From NCBI GenBank assembly GCA_025800385.1, contig JAOXRS010000253.1, positions 62,001 to 126,000 of the forward strand: a stretch of DNA of 64,000 nucleotides. Reading direction: 5' to 3'. Of this stretch, positions 1-7,849 are shown in pieces (the first letter of the stretch is position 1; every line of letters starts with the position of its first letter). This DNA comes from Candidatus Albibeggiatoa sp. nov. NOAA (GTDB taxonomy: Bacteria; Pseudomonadota; Gammaproteobacteria; Beggiatoales; Beggiatoaceae). The notes below the pieces were generated by a model. It did no database searches. It was given only the letters and a program-made list of their open reading frames with translations, and had not been told where the DNA came from. The translations under genes were made by a program, and so were the position numbers.

Positions 1-1
1 G

Positions 2-2341
2 GATGTAATGCGTTTAGTGCAGTGTGTGATGTTGCCTGAGTCGCGGCAAGTGCATTTGGCAGAGATTTTTTTAAGTGGTTTGATTAAGCGGGCAGAAGCG
101 CATGAGTATATTGAGTATGAGTTTCATGAAGGTGTGCGGGATTTGTTGTTGGAGTCGGCGTTGTTGCCTGATTCGGTTGATGTGTTGAAAGCGGTTTCAA
201 AATATTTGATGCAACATTGGGGCTGTCCTTTGGATTTCCAAGCAATTTTGGTTAATCCGAATGAACTTGAAGGCAAAGTCATTGGTGGACAACATCATAA
301 ATTTGCAGAGATTAATGGGAAGATTCTAGAACAGCTTGGTGGAGAATATGCTGTTATAGCTAGACGTTTGCAGCCTAAGAAGAAATTAGATTCAGAGACC
401 CACTCAAGTGAAAAGAAAGAAAAATATGGGGTTAATAAAGGAAATAAAAAGAAAATTTTATTAATGCTAGCGGCTAATCCTAAAGATACAGGGTATCTAT
501 TCTCAAGCGAAGAAGCAGAAGAGATTAAAAATGCTCTACTCAATTCTGATAGTTTTGAAGTAGTTGATAAATTAGCTGTAAGCAAGGATGATTTTATAAG
601 CACAATACAGAAAGAAGTACCAGATATTGTGCATTTTGGTGGCTATATTGGAAGTAGTAAGGGTATTATCTTTAAAGATAAATATGGAAAAAAAGTGAAT
701 ATAAGAAATGATGAGCTTATTAATTTTTTTCAAGCAGATGAAAAAAATATAGATTGTGTTGTGTTAAATACTTCTTCTAAAGAATCTAGTGCAGCAGAGA
801 ATATTGCTCAATATGTGAAATATGTTATTGATATAAAAAAAGACGAGACTGATAAAGTAGCTAGAGACTTTTCAGTTAGCTTTTATAATGCGTTAGAGGC
901 TGGTAAAGATATTGAAAGAGCATTTGAAGAAGCAAAAAATTTTGTTACTCTTGAAACAGATACAAAACAAGAAAGTTATCCTATTTTATTAAAAAGAGGA
1001 AGGCTCACAACTTCTCTCAAAACTTTTGAAGAAATATTAAATAATCCATTAGAAGATGGTGGATACGGAAACTGGGAATATTCACTAGAACATAAGTTTG
1101 GGTTTCAAAATCGAGTAGATGAAATAAAGTCTATTATGAATCCCTTACATGCTTTATCTGTTATTGATGCTCCTTATGGATATGGAAAATCAGCTCTGTT
1201 ACTACAATTAAAACACAAGTTTACTCAAAAAGGTTATCAGTGTATTGGAATAGATTTAGAAAAAGAATTGATTTTGAATAAGAGTATGATAGAAAATATG
1301 AACCTTATTAGAGATAGAGTAAGAGATTTAAAAAAAGTTGTACTAATGTTTGATAATACAGAAAAGCTGAAAAATGAACAATTTGAAGCTTTACAAGAAA
1401 TAATTCTAAAAAGCTATGAATATTTTTTTATATCAAGGGAATTCAGAGTTATATTTTCTGGGTGTTATATTTCCACTTACAATCAAAAATTTCATTTGGG
1501 AAAAAACTTTAATATTTGTAAGCTAACATCTCTTGATTCTTTTGTTATACAAAATCTTATTACCGAAACTAGTTTAAAAAATGCGAACTCCGAGTATATC
1601 AAAGATTGGACGAAGCTTGTTAACGATATAAGTTGTGGTCATGCAAGAATTGTTATAAAACTTATAGAAAAAATTGAAGAATCCCCTATATATTATCTTG
1701 ATCTAAATAATAAACAGAAAGTTGAGGTTTTTAAAAAGTTTACACTTCCTGAAATAGAAGTAACTATGGCTGAATTAGATGGAGTTGTACAAAAATCTTT
1801 AAGAAAATTGTCAATATTTAGAAGGTTTAATACTGAAATTATTCAAGAATTAAAAAATAGAAATTATTTATCTCAAGATTTATATGCGACAACACTACTT
1901 AGAAATATTCGTATGACAGGTTTAATACGTGAAAATCAAAGTGAATGGTTTATTGATAGTATTCTTAGAGAATTATTGTTGAAACAAATACAATTGCTCA
2001 GACCTGATGAGTATATAAGTTTGCAAGAAGCTGCTACAAAAATGTATTGGAATTGGCTATTACAGTTAAAAAATATTTCAATCCCAGGGCAAGATGTTTT
2101 GTCTATGGCAGAAATTTATATCCGAGAGTATATTTATCATGCGCTACTGTATTGCCAATTTTTATCTGACAAGAATTTGCTTTTGTCAATAAAAGGCATA
2201 TGTTCAAATTTACATAATAAATTAAAAGGCTATGCCCCAACAGAGGAAATTAAAGAACTCATAATTGTTTGTATGATAAAAGATATAAATATTACCTCGA
2301 TACTTGATGAATATAATATAGATATTGACAGTATATTCTAA
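2..2341 (+). CDS. SAV_2336-like / degenerate CHAT-like / STAND ATPase signalling protein (5' partial)
   Basis: The reading frame is open to the left edge, so the start lies outside; the internal Met at 8 begins mid-domain. Residues numbered from that Met: 1-120 resemble the SAV_2336-type N-terminal domain (MLPESRQVHLAE, GVRDLLLE). Residues 148-312 look like a CHAT caspase-like fold, with PDIVHF and AQYVKYVI matching the family pattern. The usual catalytic His (HFSGHG) is Tyr213 and the usual Cys (LNACYS) is Ser256, so protease activity is unlikely. An NTPase follows, with a Walker A-like GYGKS at 391-395 and Walker B VVLMFD at 444-449. A sensor-like RVIFSG and a helical C-terminal region come next. 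The architecture resembles STAND-type conflict or stress signalling proteins; the exact role is unknown. Base composition falls sharply after about position 390. Confidence 0.75.
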   Translation, partial: DVMRLVQCVMLPESRQVHLAEIFLSGLIKRAEAHEYIEYEFHEGVRDLLLESALLPDSVDVLKAVSKYLMQHWGCPLDFQAILVNPNELEGKVIGGQHHKFAEINGKILEQLGGEYAVIARRLQPKKKLDSETHSSEKKEKYGVNKGNKKKILLMLAANPKDTGYLFSSEEAEEIKNALLNSDSFEVVDKLAVSKDDFISTIQKEVPDIVHFGGYIGSSKGIIFKDKYGKKVNIRNDELINFFQADEKNIDCVVLNTSSKESSAAENIAQYVKYVIDIKKDETDKVARDFSVSFYNALEAGKDIERAFEEAKNFVTLETDTKQESYPILLKRGRLTTSLKTFEEILNNPLEDGGYGNWEYSLEHKFGFQNRVDEIKSIMNPLHALSVIDAPYGYGKSALLLQLKHKFTQKGYQCIGIDLEKELILNKSMIENMNLIRDRVRDLKKVVLMFDNTEKLKNEQFEALQEIILKSYEYFFISREFRVIFSGCYISTYNQKFHLGKNFNICKLTSLDSFVIQNLITETSLKNANSEYIKDWTKLVNDISCGHARIVIKLIEKIEESPIYYLDLNNKQKVEVFKKFTLPEIEVTMAELDGVVQKSLRKLSIFRRFNTEIIQELKNRNYLSQDLYATTLLRNIRMTGLIRENQSEWFIDSILRELLLKQIQLLRPDEYISLQEAATKMYWNWLLQLKNISIPGQDVLSMAEIYIREYIYHALLYCQFLSDKNLLLSIKGICSNLHNKLKGYAPTEEIKELIIVCMIKDINITSILDEYNIDIDSIF

Positions 2342-2351
2342 AATTTACCTT

Positions 2352-2442
2352 ATCTCGTTCCACTGGTCTCCGTTGGAATGCAGCTAAGCCCCTCCTCTGC
2401 GTCTTAAACATAAAGAAACAACCCAAATGGCACGTAGTCGTT
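2352..2442. repeat. ~90-bp direct repeat, copy A
   Basis: This 91-base stretch matches 3210-3298 in the same orientation, with scattered substitutions and a 2-base indel. Shared cores include CCGTTGGAATGCA, CTGCGTCTTAAACA and AACCCAAATGGCAC. The left part has a short inverted repeat (GTTCC...GGAAT). The two copies bracket the toxin-antitoxin pair. It could be a small dispersed repeat or MITE-like element; no transposase is present. Confidence 0.75.
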
Positions 2443-2461
2443 GGTGAATGCAATCAAAAAA

Positions 2462-2911
2462 TCAAGTTGTAAAAATTATTTGCCAATCATGCAATAAAAT
2501 AATATTCCCTAACTGCGCTGTTTTTGCAAAATGTCGCTTATCTGCTGTTACAAAATAACAATTCTGATAAATGGCCAAAGCATGATAACTTGCATCATAA
2601 AATGAAGGAAAACCTGATTTAACATGTCCAGTTTTACAAATATCATGAATAATACCTAAATAAGCATTGTTTAACTCTACCGTTTTTAATAAATTTGACT
2701 GTTGCAATACCATCATGACCTGATGAGCATCTGTAATCGAATAATCCGCAATATTAAGCGTTGCTAAAACCTCTTACATAAACAAATTAGGTACAAGCAT
2801 TTTTATTTTACGCTGCACAAGTTGCTCAATAAGTTCTCTTGCCTGATAACTATCACTCTCATCCAAAAACTGCTTACTAAAAACACAGGCATCCAAGACA
2901 ATTTGATTCAT
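2462..2911 (-). pseudogene. PIN-domain (VapC-like) toxin interrupted by a nonsense codon
   Basis: Reading from the ATG at 2911 gives MNQIVLDACVFSKQFLDES, a PIN-type N-terminus with an early Asp. A TAA at 2774-2776 interrupts at codon 46, after VPNLFM. The same frame then resumes as EVLATLNIADYS and runs to 2462, ending with YDASYHALAIYQ and CYFVTADKRHF, the typical acidic C-terminal PIN motifs. PIN proteins commonly have NLFxYEV here, so a Tyr codon probably became TAA. The full frame would be 149 residues. Its start overlaps the stop of the upstream antitoxin gene by four bases (ATGA). PIN toxins are Mg-dependent RNases; this copy should be inactive unless the stop is read through or translation restarts internally at 2716. 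Confidence 0.8.
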
Positions 2912-3156
2912 GCCAATGGATTCCCTTCCCGTAAACTTTGAATAATTTGCTCTGATGAATACTCACATTTTACAGGCTTGATATTTCTTAACACCTCTAA
3001 AATCTGTTGAGTCTTAATTTCAGAATCTATATCGTTTACACAACCATCTCCATGTTGTGTATAGCTAAACTTTAGAAAATCTATAAAATCAAAAAGCTCT
3101 TTCTGAGCTTCTGGTGGTAATTCAGCAGTATTCTGTAGTAATAATTGCTGATTCAT
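2908..3156 (-). CDS. putative antitoxin (DUF2281/VapB-like)
   Basis: This 82-residue protein starts MNQQLLLQNTAELPPEAQKE, and LPPEAQKELFDFIDFLKF matches the N-terminal pattern of DUF2281-type antitoxins. The middle is acidic and polar, and the C-terminal tail (SLREGNPLA) would be the toxin-binding part by analogy. It lies immediately upstream of the PIN toxin frame with an ATGA overlap, the usual antitoxin-first arrangement. The reading frame is intact although the toxin is broken, so it could now act only as a free antitoxin or autoregulator. The family call rests on pattern and context. Confidence 0.65.
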   Translation of the reverse strand: MNQQLLLQNTAELPPEAQKELFDFIDFLKFSYTQHGDGCVNDIDSEIKTQQILEVLRNIKPVKCEYSSEQIIQSLREGNPLA

Positions 3157-3209
3157 TTTTATACCTTAACTTGTAAATGCTTAATAAAGATAGTAGCACA
3201 TTATTTCAT

Positions 3210-3298
3210 ATCTAGTTCCAATCAGTCACCGTTGGAATGCAATTGAAGCATTCTGCGTCTTAAACACAAAGAGACAACCCAAATGGCACATAGTCGTT
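3210..3298. repeat. ~90-bp direct repeat, copy B
   Basis: This is the second copy of the element at 2352-2442, in the same orientation, upstream of the antitoxin gene. It lies in the 326-base gap between the antitoxin start and the end of the large secreted protein gene. The rest of that gap is AT-rich and holds only the terminator at 3416-3452. Confidence 0.75.
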
Positions 3299-3415
3299 AC
3301 CATATCTTTGACAACCACTATCCATATTTTCTCACCTGTATAATTGTCGACAAAATTCCCTAAGAACTTTGATATTGCTAAACAACCGAGCAATATTTAT
3401 TTTTCAAAATGCACA

Positions 3416-3452
3416 TAAAAAAAGCACCCTCAACATACAAGTCAAGAGTACT
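3416..3452 (-). terminator. Rho-independent terminator of the large secreted protein gene
   Basis: On the minus strand, AGTACTCTTGAC (3441-3452) pairs with GTTGAGGGTGCT (3423-3434), including several G-U pairs. A run of seven T follows at 3417-3423. It lies about 30 bases past the stop codon at 3483. Confidence 0.8.
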
Positions 3453-3482
3453 CTTTATTCAAAGTTTAAACAAAACGCTTAA

Positions 3483-6400
3483 TTAATCGTCTTGCTCCGC
3501 GTAATCATCATACTCATCAGCATCACCGATGATTTCATACACGAATGTTTGTTGTTCACCATCTGGTGTGACTAAGACCGCTAAGCTGTCATCATCACCC
3601 GCAGGCAAAATAGTTGGTACAGTAACAGATACATCCACTTCAACATCTACGTCAAATGTAGGCACAACACGACCTAATTGATTACCATAAACCATATAGA
3701 TTTGACCGCCAGAGTGCATGAAGTAGTTACCGTAACGATTGGCATCTAACAAGCCTTCACGTGCAGTGACTAATAAGTCTAAGTCAGCAATCGCAGGGCG
3801 AATGGTTTGTTTAAAGCCGTCTTCGTATACAATGACTGCTCTTTCATCAATACCGCGTGTACCTGTGATATTTAAACCAACAGATAACTCAGGCTCAGCA
3901 ATTTCCAACTCAGAATCAAACACACCGAAGATTGTCCGATTTAACTGAGGTACTTGTAAACGCGTAATACCACGTTTATCAACTTTCATTGAGCAACCAG
4001 GGAGTGCATTTACAATATACTCAGGGTTACGAGGAGCTGGTAATAAGCGTGTTTTCAGGCCTGTGGAAGTTACTAAAATAATACGACCGCCTTTATCAAC
4101 CGTAATACCTTCTGGTGTGCCGTCTTCTACTGTTTCAAAGCCAGATTCATCAGGGATGAAGTTGAATCGAACATCAGCAAAATCACCTGCACCTTGTACT
4201 TCAAAAATACCGTTGTTTTGCACGCTGGTAAATTGATTGAAATTCAAGTTAACAAAAGTTTGATTCACTTGTTGGATGACAGTTTGATTAAAGCCTGCAA
4301 TATTCAATGATGAATTAAAGCTAGGAATTTCAGGTAATTCCACACTATCAGGCACAGTTAACTGAGGTGTTTTCACAGGCGGTAAACGTAATTTACCTTT
4401 AGGCAGTTTGTAGTAACCTGTGTCTGGCTGAATTTCAATATTTAAATTAAGCAAAATTGGCTGCGGTAATGCAGTTGGTTGTACTTTAGAATTCAATAAA
4501 ATCCAAGACACGTCACGTTGAGGAATTTGAGGTAATTTAGTTTCTTCTAATCTCTCTAAGATTTCAATTCCTTTTTCTTCCACAATTTCAGTAGGTAAGC
4601 CACCAATATTTTCAGGTGTAAAACCGCCTAATTCTTCAGGCTCAATATATTCAAACTGCTCAATATTAAAGCCGCTGACAGTTTCACGTTTGAAGTATTC
4701 AATATGCTCATACTTAAAGCCAGATACTGCTTTAGGCTCAACATATTTGATTTGTTGTTTTTGGAAGCCGCTTGCTGATTTAGGTCTGACTTTTTCAATA
4801 TGTTTCTTGGTAAAACCTTTACATGCTCTAGGCGGAATGTAAGCAATTTGTTGCTCGTCAAAACCTGCCATTGCATCTACAGGAATTTGAGCCACTTGAT
4901 TTGCTGTTAAGTTGATAATGATTTCAAGTGATAAATTAGAAACCAACTCAATGTTTAAGTTAGGGAAGTCGATGTCACCAATGGTTGGAGGTTTAGGATG
5001 GCAATCATCTTGCTCTTCGCATACTGGCGGTTTAGGATCACAACCTTCTTCATCTTCACACACTGGTGGCTCAGGATAGCAATCTTCTTCGTCTTCACAC
5101 ACTGGTGGTTTAGGATCACAACCTGCTTCATCTTCACATACTGGAGGTTCAGGGTAGCAATCTTCTTCGTCTTCACAATTATTGAATGGTTGATTTTCAA
5201 GCACAATATTTGTGTCGATAGCAAAGCGAGATGTTTGTGTGCGGCGATCAGCAAAGAAGAAACTCAATGCATATTCATCACCTGCTTCTAAACCTAAATC
5301 ATCAAGCTCGATGGTAGCTTCTTCAAAACCATGTACACCACCTAAATCAACGACTAATTCACCATCAAGGAATACCCATAAATCATCATCAGAACCCACA
5401 GTTAAGAACTGTTCTGGCTCGCTGATAAATTTAGTATGTAATTCATAAGTGAAATGATAGTTATGTTGACGACCTTCGTTACCTAAGAATTCATCATCAA
5501 TTGGGAAGAATTCATCTAGTAAGAAGCTATAAGTGCTGCTTTCTTCTTCATATGCTAATTCAACAACGTGTGGACGACCTTCTAAATTATCGAGATACCA
5601 ATCTTCTAATGCTGTAATGTTACAAGCATTGTCATCAATCGCGATAGGTAAAATGAATGTTTCATCTAAATTAGGCTCAACACAACCTTCTTGTAAACCT
5701 GTTACTGTACCTTCAACGTCTGGATGGTCAGCTGGCAAATCACGAACAAAACCCACTAACTCTAATACTTCAGGCAGATCAATAATGATGTCACCACCGT
5801 TATTACCTGTGGCAGGGTTGCCACCTTCATCAATTACGTCAACTGTATTTGGATTACCGACTTCATCGATTACGTCAACTGTATTTGGGTTGCCCACTTC
5901 GTCAATTACGTCAAAATCACATGCGCCTTCATATAAAAGTTCCGCTTGCTCAGCTTCTAAGAAGCATGAGTTGCTGAATGTTTCTGGCTCTTCACTATCT
6001 TGTGCAACACCACAAACTGGGTCATAGATTTCAATACATGCAACAGGTTCTTGACCGCATTCACCTTCATGTAATAATGCCGCACCTTCTGCTTCTAAGT
6101 TGCATAAATTACCAAAAGTGATCTCTTCACCATCAAATTCGCCACAAACAGGAGCATATTCTAAAGTACATGCAATTGGTTCATCGACCACTTCACAATC
6201 ATCGCCTTCACATGGTTCAAGTGCTAAAACTTCAACTGTTTCTTCTGGAAGTGCTTCAATTTGCTCAACAGAAAATGATTGGCGCGCCTCGATAGATAAT
6301 TCTAACGCTTGCTCTGGAGATAAAGCTTCTAAAGCATCAGGTGATAATGCTCTAATCTGTCTAGGTTGGAAACCTGCAAATGCTTCAACAGGCAAATCAA

Positions 6401-6923
6401 CGATATGGTTATAAGTAAAATTAATAACAACATCAATCGACAAAGTTGACACTTCAACTGGTGTTAAATCAATCACAGGAATTGAATTGTTAGTATCTAA
6501 TACAAGAATAATAAATGAATCTTTACAAGAAGACTTACAATCTTTGGCAGAGTCTTTGCACTCTTTTTCCCAATCTTTTACATCTTCTTTACACAGTTTT
6601 TCCCACTGTTTGTAATAGCTTTTACATGTTTTTTCACATGCTTTGTCGCCTTCGCAAGAAGCTTTGCAAGATTTTTCCTCATCTTTATAATCTTTGCATT
6701 GTTTTTTAGCGTCTTTGCTGACTTCTTTACAAGTTTTTTCAAAGTCTTTACAAGAGTCTTCACATAGTTTGGTGGGGTCATCACCACGTTTGCGCGTATC
6801 TCGCATTTCTTGAATCGACTCAGGCGTTAAGTACGCGCCGTCCTGAGCTGCTGCGACAGATGTTGTATAGCCTACCAAGCACAACACCGTCGCCAGCAAC
6901 AGCGATAAGGTGTGTTTCATCAT
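3483..6923 (-). CDS. large secreted Cys-rich protein with Kazal-like, fibro-slime and tandem-repeat regions
   Basis: The ATG at 6923 (MMKHTLSLLLATVLCLVG) follows an AAGGAAACC ribosome site, while the upstream TTG lacks one; this gives 1146 residues. Layout: Sec signal peptide 1-25; Cys/Lys-rich module 54-136 with repeated CxxxC and KxxCK; hydrophobic-repeat region 165-240. Two Kazal-like modules follow (APVCGEFDGEEITFGNLC at about 258-275, and DPVCG...FSNSC). Three 12-residue VIDEVGNPNT-type repeats come next, then a fibro-slime/PA14-like domain at about 390-575 (GSDDDLWVFLDGELVVDLGG). Five 13-residue CEDEEDCYPEPPV-type repeats and five 16-residue IxYxxPxAxxGF repeats precede an 800-1146 tail of unknown fold. 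It is probably exported or surface-exposed; adhesion, sheath or protease-inhibitor roles are guesses. Confidence 0.8.
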   Translation of the reverse strand: MMKHTLSLLLATVLCLVGYTTSVAAAQDGAYLTPESIQEMRDTRKRGDDPTKLCEDSCKDFEKTCKEVSKDAKKQCKDYKDEEKSCKASCEGDKACEKTCKSYYKQWEKLCKEDVKDWEKECKDSAKDCKSSCKDSFIILVLDTNNSIPVIDLTPVEVSTLSIDVVINFTYNHIVDLPVEAFAGFQPRQIRALSPDALEALSPEQALELSIEARQSFSVEQIEALPEETVEVLALEPCEGDDCEVVDEPIACTLEYAPVCGEFDGEEITFGNLCNLEAEGAALLHEGECGQEPVACIEIYDPVCGVAQDSEEPETFSNSCFLEAEQAELLYEGACDFDVIDEVGNPNTVDVIDEVGNPNTVDVIDEGGNPATGNNGGDIIIDLPEVLELVGFVRDLPADHPDVEGTVTGLQEGCVEPNLDETFILPIAIDDNACNITALEDWYLDNLEGRPHVVELAYEEESSTYSFLLDEFFPIDDEFLGNEGRQHNYHFTYELHTKFISEPEQFLTVGSDDDLWVFLDGELVVDLGGVHGFEEATIELDDLGLEAGDEYALSFFFADRRTQTSRFAIDTNIVLENQPFNNCEDEEDCYPEPPVCEDEAGCDPKPPVCEDEEDCYPEPPVCEDEEGCDPKPPVCEEQDDCHPKPPTIGDIDFPNLNIELVSNLSLEIIINLTANQVAQIPVDAMAGFDEQQIAYIPPRACKGFTKKHIEKVRPKSASGFQKQQIKYVEPKAVSGFKYEHIEYFKRETVSGFNIEQFEYIEPEELGGFTPENIGGLPTEIVEEKGIEILERLEETKLPQIPQRDVSWILLNSKVQPTALPQPILLNLNIEIQPDTGYYKLPKGKLRLPPVKTPQLTVPDSVELPEIPSFNSSLNIAGFNQTVIQQVNQTFVNLNFNQFTSVQNNGIFEVQGAGDFADVRFNFIPDESGFETVEDGTPEGITVDKGGRIILVTSTGLKTRLLPAPRNPEYIVNALPGCSMKVDKRGITRLQVPQLNRTIFGVFDSELEIAEPELSVGLNITGTRGIDERAVIVYEDGFKQTIRPAIADLDLLVTAREGLLDANRYGNYFMHSGGQIYMVYGNQLGRVVPTFDVDVEVDVSVTVPTILPAGDDDSLAVLVTPDGEQQTFVYEIIGDADEYDDYAEQDD
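4608..4847 (-). repeat. 48-base coding tandem repeat (16-residue unit, 5 copies)
   Basis: Inside the large secreted protein five consecutive 16-residue units follow the pattern I-x-Y-x-x-P-x-x-x-x-G-F-x-x-x-x. Examples are IKYVEPKAVSGFKYEH and IEYFKRETVSGFNIEQ. Copies are well diverged, and similar degenerate units occur near the N-terminal end of the same protein. Confidence 0.8.
4983..5177 (-). repeat. 39-base coding tandem repeat (13-residue Cys/Pro unit, 5 copies)
   Basis: Five copies of CEDEEDCYPEPPV alternate with CEDEEGCDPKPPV and end with CEEQDDCHPKPPT. Each unit carries two Cys five residues apart. The unit looks like a rigid Pro-rich, disulfide-capable linker between the fibro-slime domain and the 16-residue repeats. 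Confidence 0.85.
5805..5912 (-). repeat. 36-base coding tandem repeat (12-residue unit, 3 copies)
   Basis: Three units of DVIDEVGNPNTV occur, the last altered to DVIDEGGNPATG. They link the second Kazal-like module to the fibro-slime domain. The copies are nearly identical at DNA level, which suggests recent expansion. Confidence 0.85.
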
Positions 6924-7175
6924 GGTTTCCTTAAAGAGTAGATTAAAATGTAAGAACAATCATAGATGATAGGTTTAAATCTGACAATAGCTAATAGATA
7001 AGCGTAACATGGGCGATTGCAGGTGCAATATTGTGCAAAGAATGGTGCTTTATGCTGGCAGTGTTCATTAAATTTGTTAATATAGAGCCAAATGTATTTA
7101 TTCTAACAAAAAAAATACATTGAGATTGTGGAGGAGACCACATACGGGTGACACTATAATTTAAAGGAATACCCT

Positions 7176-7787
7176 ATGTTTAGCGAATTTAAGTATAAGA
7201 TGAACCGTAAGCGTTTACGTGATGAGCGTTACGCATTTTTATTTGATGAACCACCAGCTGATGAATATGTTTGCTTCGATTGTGAAACTACAGGCATTAA
7301 TCCTAAAAAAGCGGAAATTTTGTCTATCGGTGCGGTAATTATTAAGAATAACCACATTTTGACTAGCCAGAAATTAGAGCTATTTGTTAGACCAAGCAAA
7401 GATATTAATGAAGACAGTATTAAAGTGCATCATTTACGGCATTGCGACTTAGAACATGGTATAGACCCCAGCCATGCTGTTTTACAATTCCTACGTTTTA
7501 TTGGCTCTCGTCCATTGGTTGGCTATTACTTAGAATTTGATGTGGCCATGATTAACAAATATTTGCGCCCACTGTTAGGTATTGTGTTACCTAATGCTCA
7601 AACCGATGTCTCAGGTATTTACTACGAGAAAAAGGCCAATACCATACCGCAAGGTTATATCGACTTACGTTTTGACGTGATTATGGAAGAATTAGATTTA
7701 CCCTCTTTAGGACAACATGATGCATTCAATGACGCGCTAATGACTGCAATGATGTATGTGAAGTTACAAACGATAAAAAAGCTGTAA
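7176..7787 (+). CDS. DEDDh 3'-5' exonuclease, DNA polymerase III epsilon-like
   Basis: This 203-residue protein has the three exonuclease motifs: ExoI CFDCETTG near residue 34, ExoII YLEFDVAMINKYL, and ExoIII HDAFNDAL. The last supplies the general-base His and final Asp of the DEDDh group. It would remove 3'-terminal nucleotides from DNA or RNA in a Mg-dependent reaction. The length fits the stand-alone polC-type exonuclease family rather than DnaQ, which has a longer C-terminal polymerase-binding tail. These proteins often sit beside a CBS/nucleotidyltransferase protein; none is present here. AAAGGA precedes the ATG. Confidence 0.85.
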   Translation: MFSEFKYKMNRKRLRDERYAFLFDEPPADEYVCFDCETTGINPKKAEILSIGAVIIKNNHILTSQKLELFVRPSKDINEDSIKVHHLRHCDLEHGIDPSHAVLQFLRFIGSRPLVGYYLEFDVAMINKYLRPLLGIVLPNAQTDVSGIYYEKKANTIPQGYIDLRFDVIMEELDLPSLGQHDAFNDALMTAMMYVKLQTIKKL

Positions 7788-7800
7788 ATTGTATGAAAGA

Positions 7801-7840
7801 AATGAACCACATCTATCAAGCGCGATGGATGCAGTTCATT
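7801..7840. terminator. bidirectional hairpin between convergent genes
   Basis: AATGAAC pairs with GTTCATT and, after a 2x2 internal loop, CATCTATC pairs with GATGGATG around an AAGCGC loop. This 15-pair structure fills the gap between the exonuclease and the solute-binding protein genes. No long T-tract is present, so intrinsic termination is inferred from position and stem length. Confidence 0.55.
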
Positions 7841-7849
7841 GTGTATCAA

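Noticed and set aside
2342..3298. Insertion sequence around the toxin-antitoxin pair
   Set aside because: The flanking repeats are direct, not terminal inverted, and no transposase is present.
4983..5912. Regularly spaced repeats that could suggest a CRISPR array
   Set aside because: The periods (36, 39 bases) are contiguous in-frame coding repeats without unique spacers.
6515..6787. Overlapping frames opposite or within the Cys/Lys-rich block of the large secreted protein
   Set aside because: They mirror the low-complexity coding sequence and have no ribosome site or family features.
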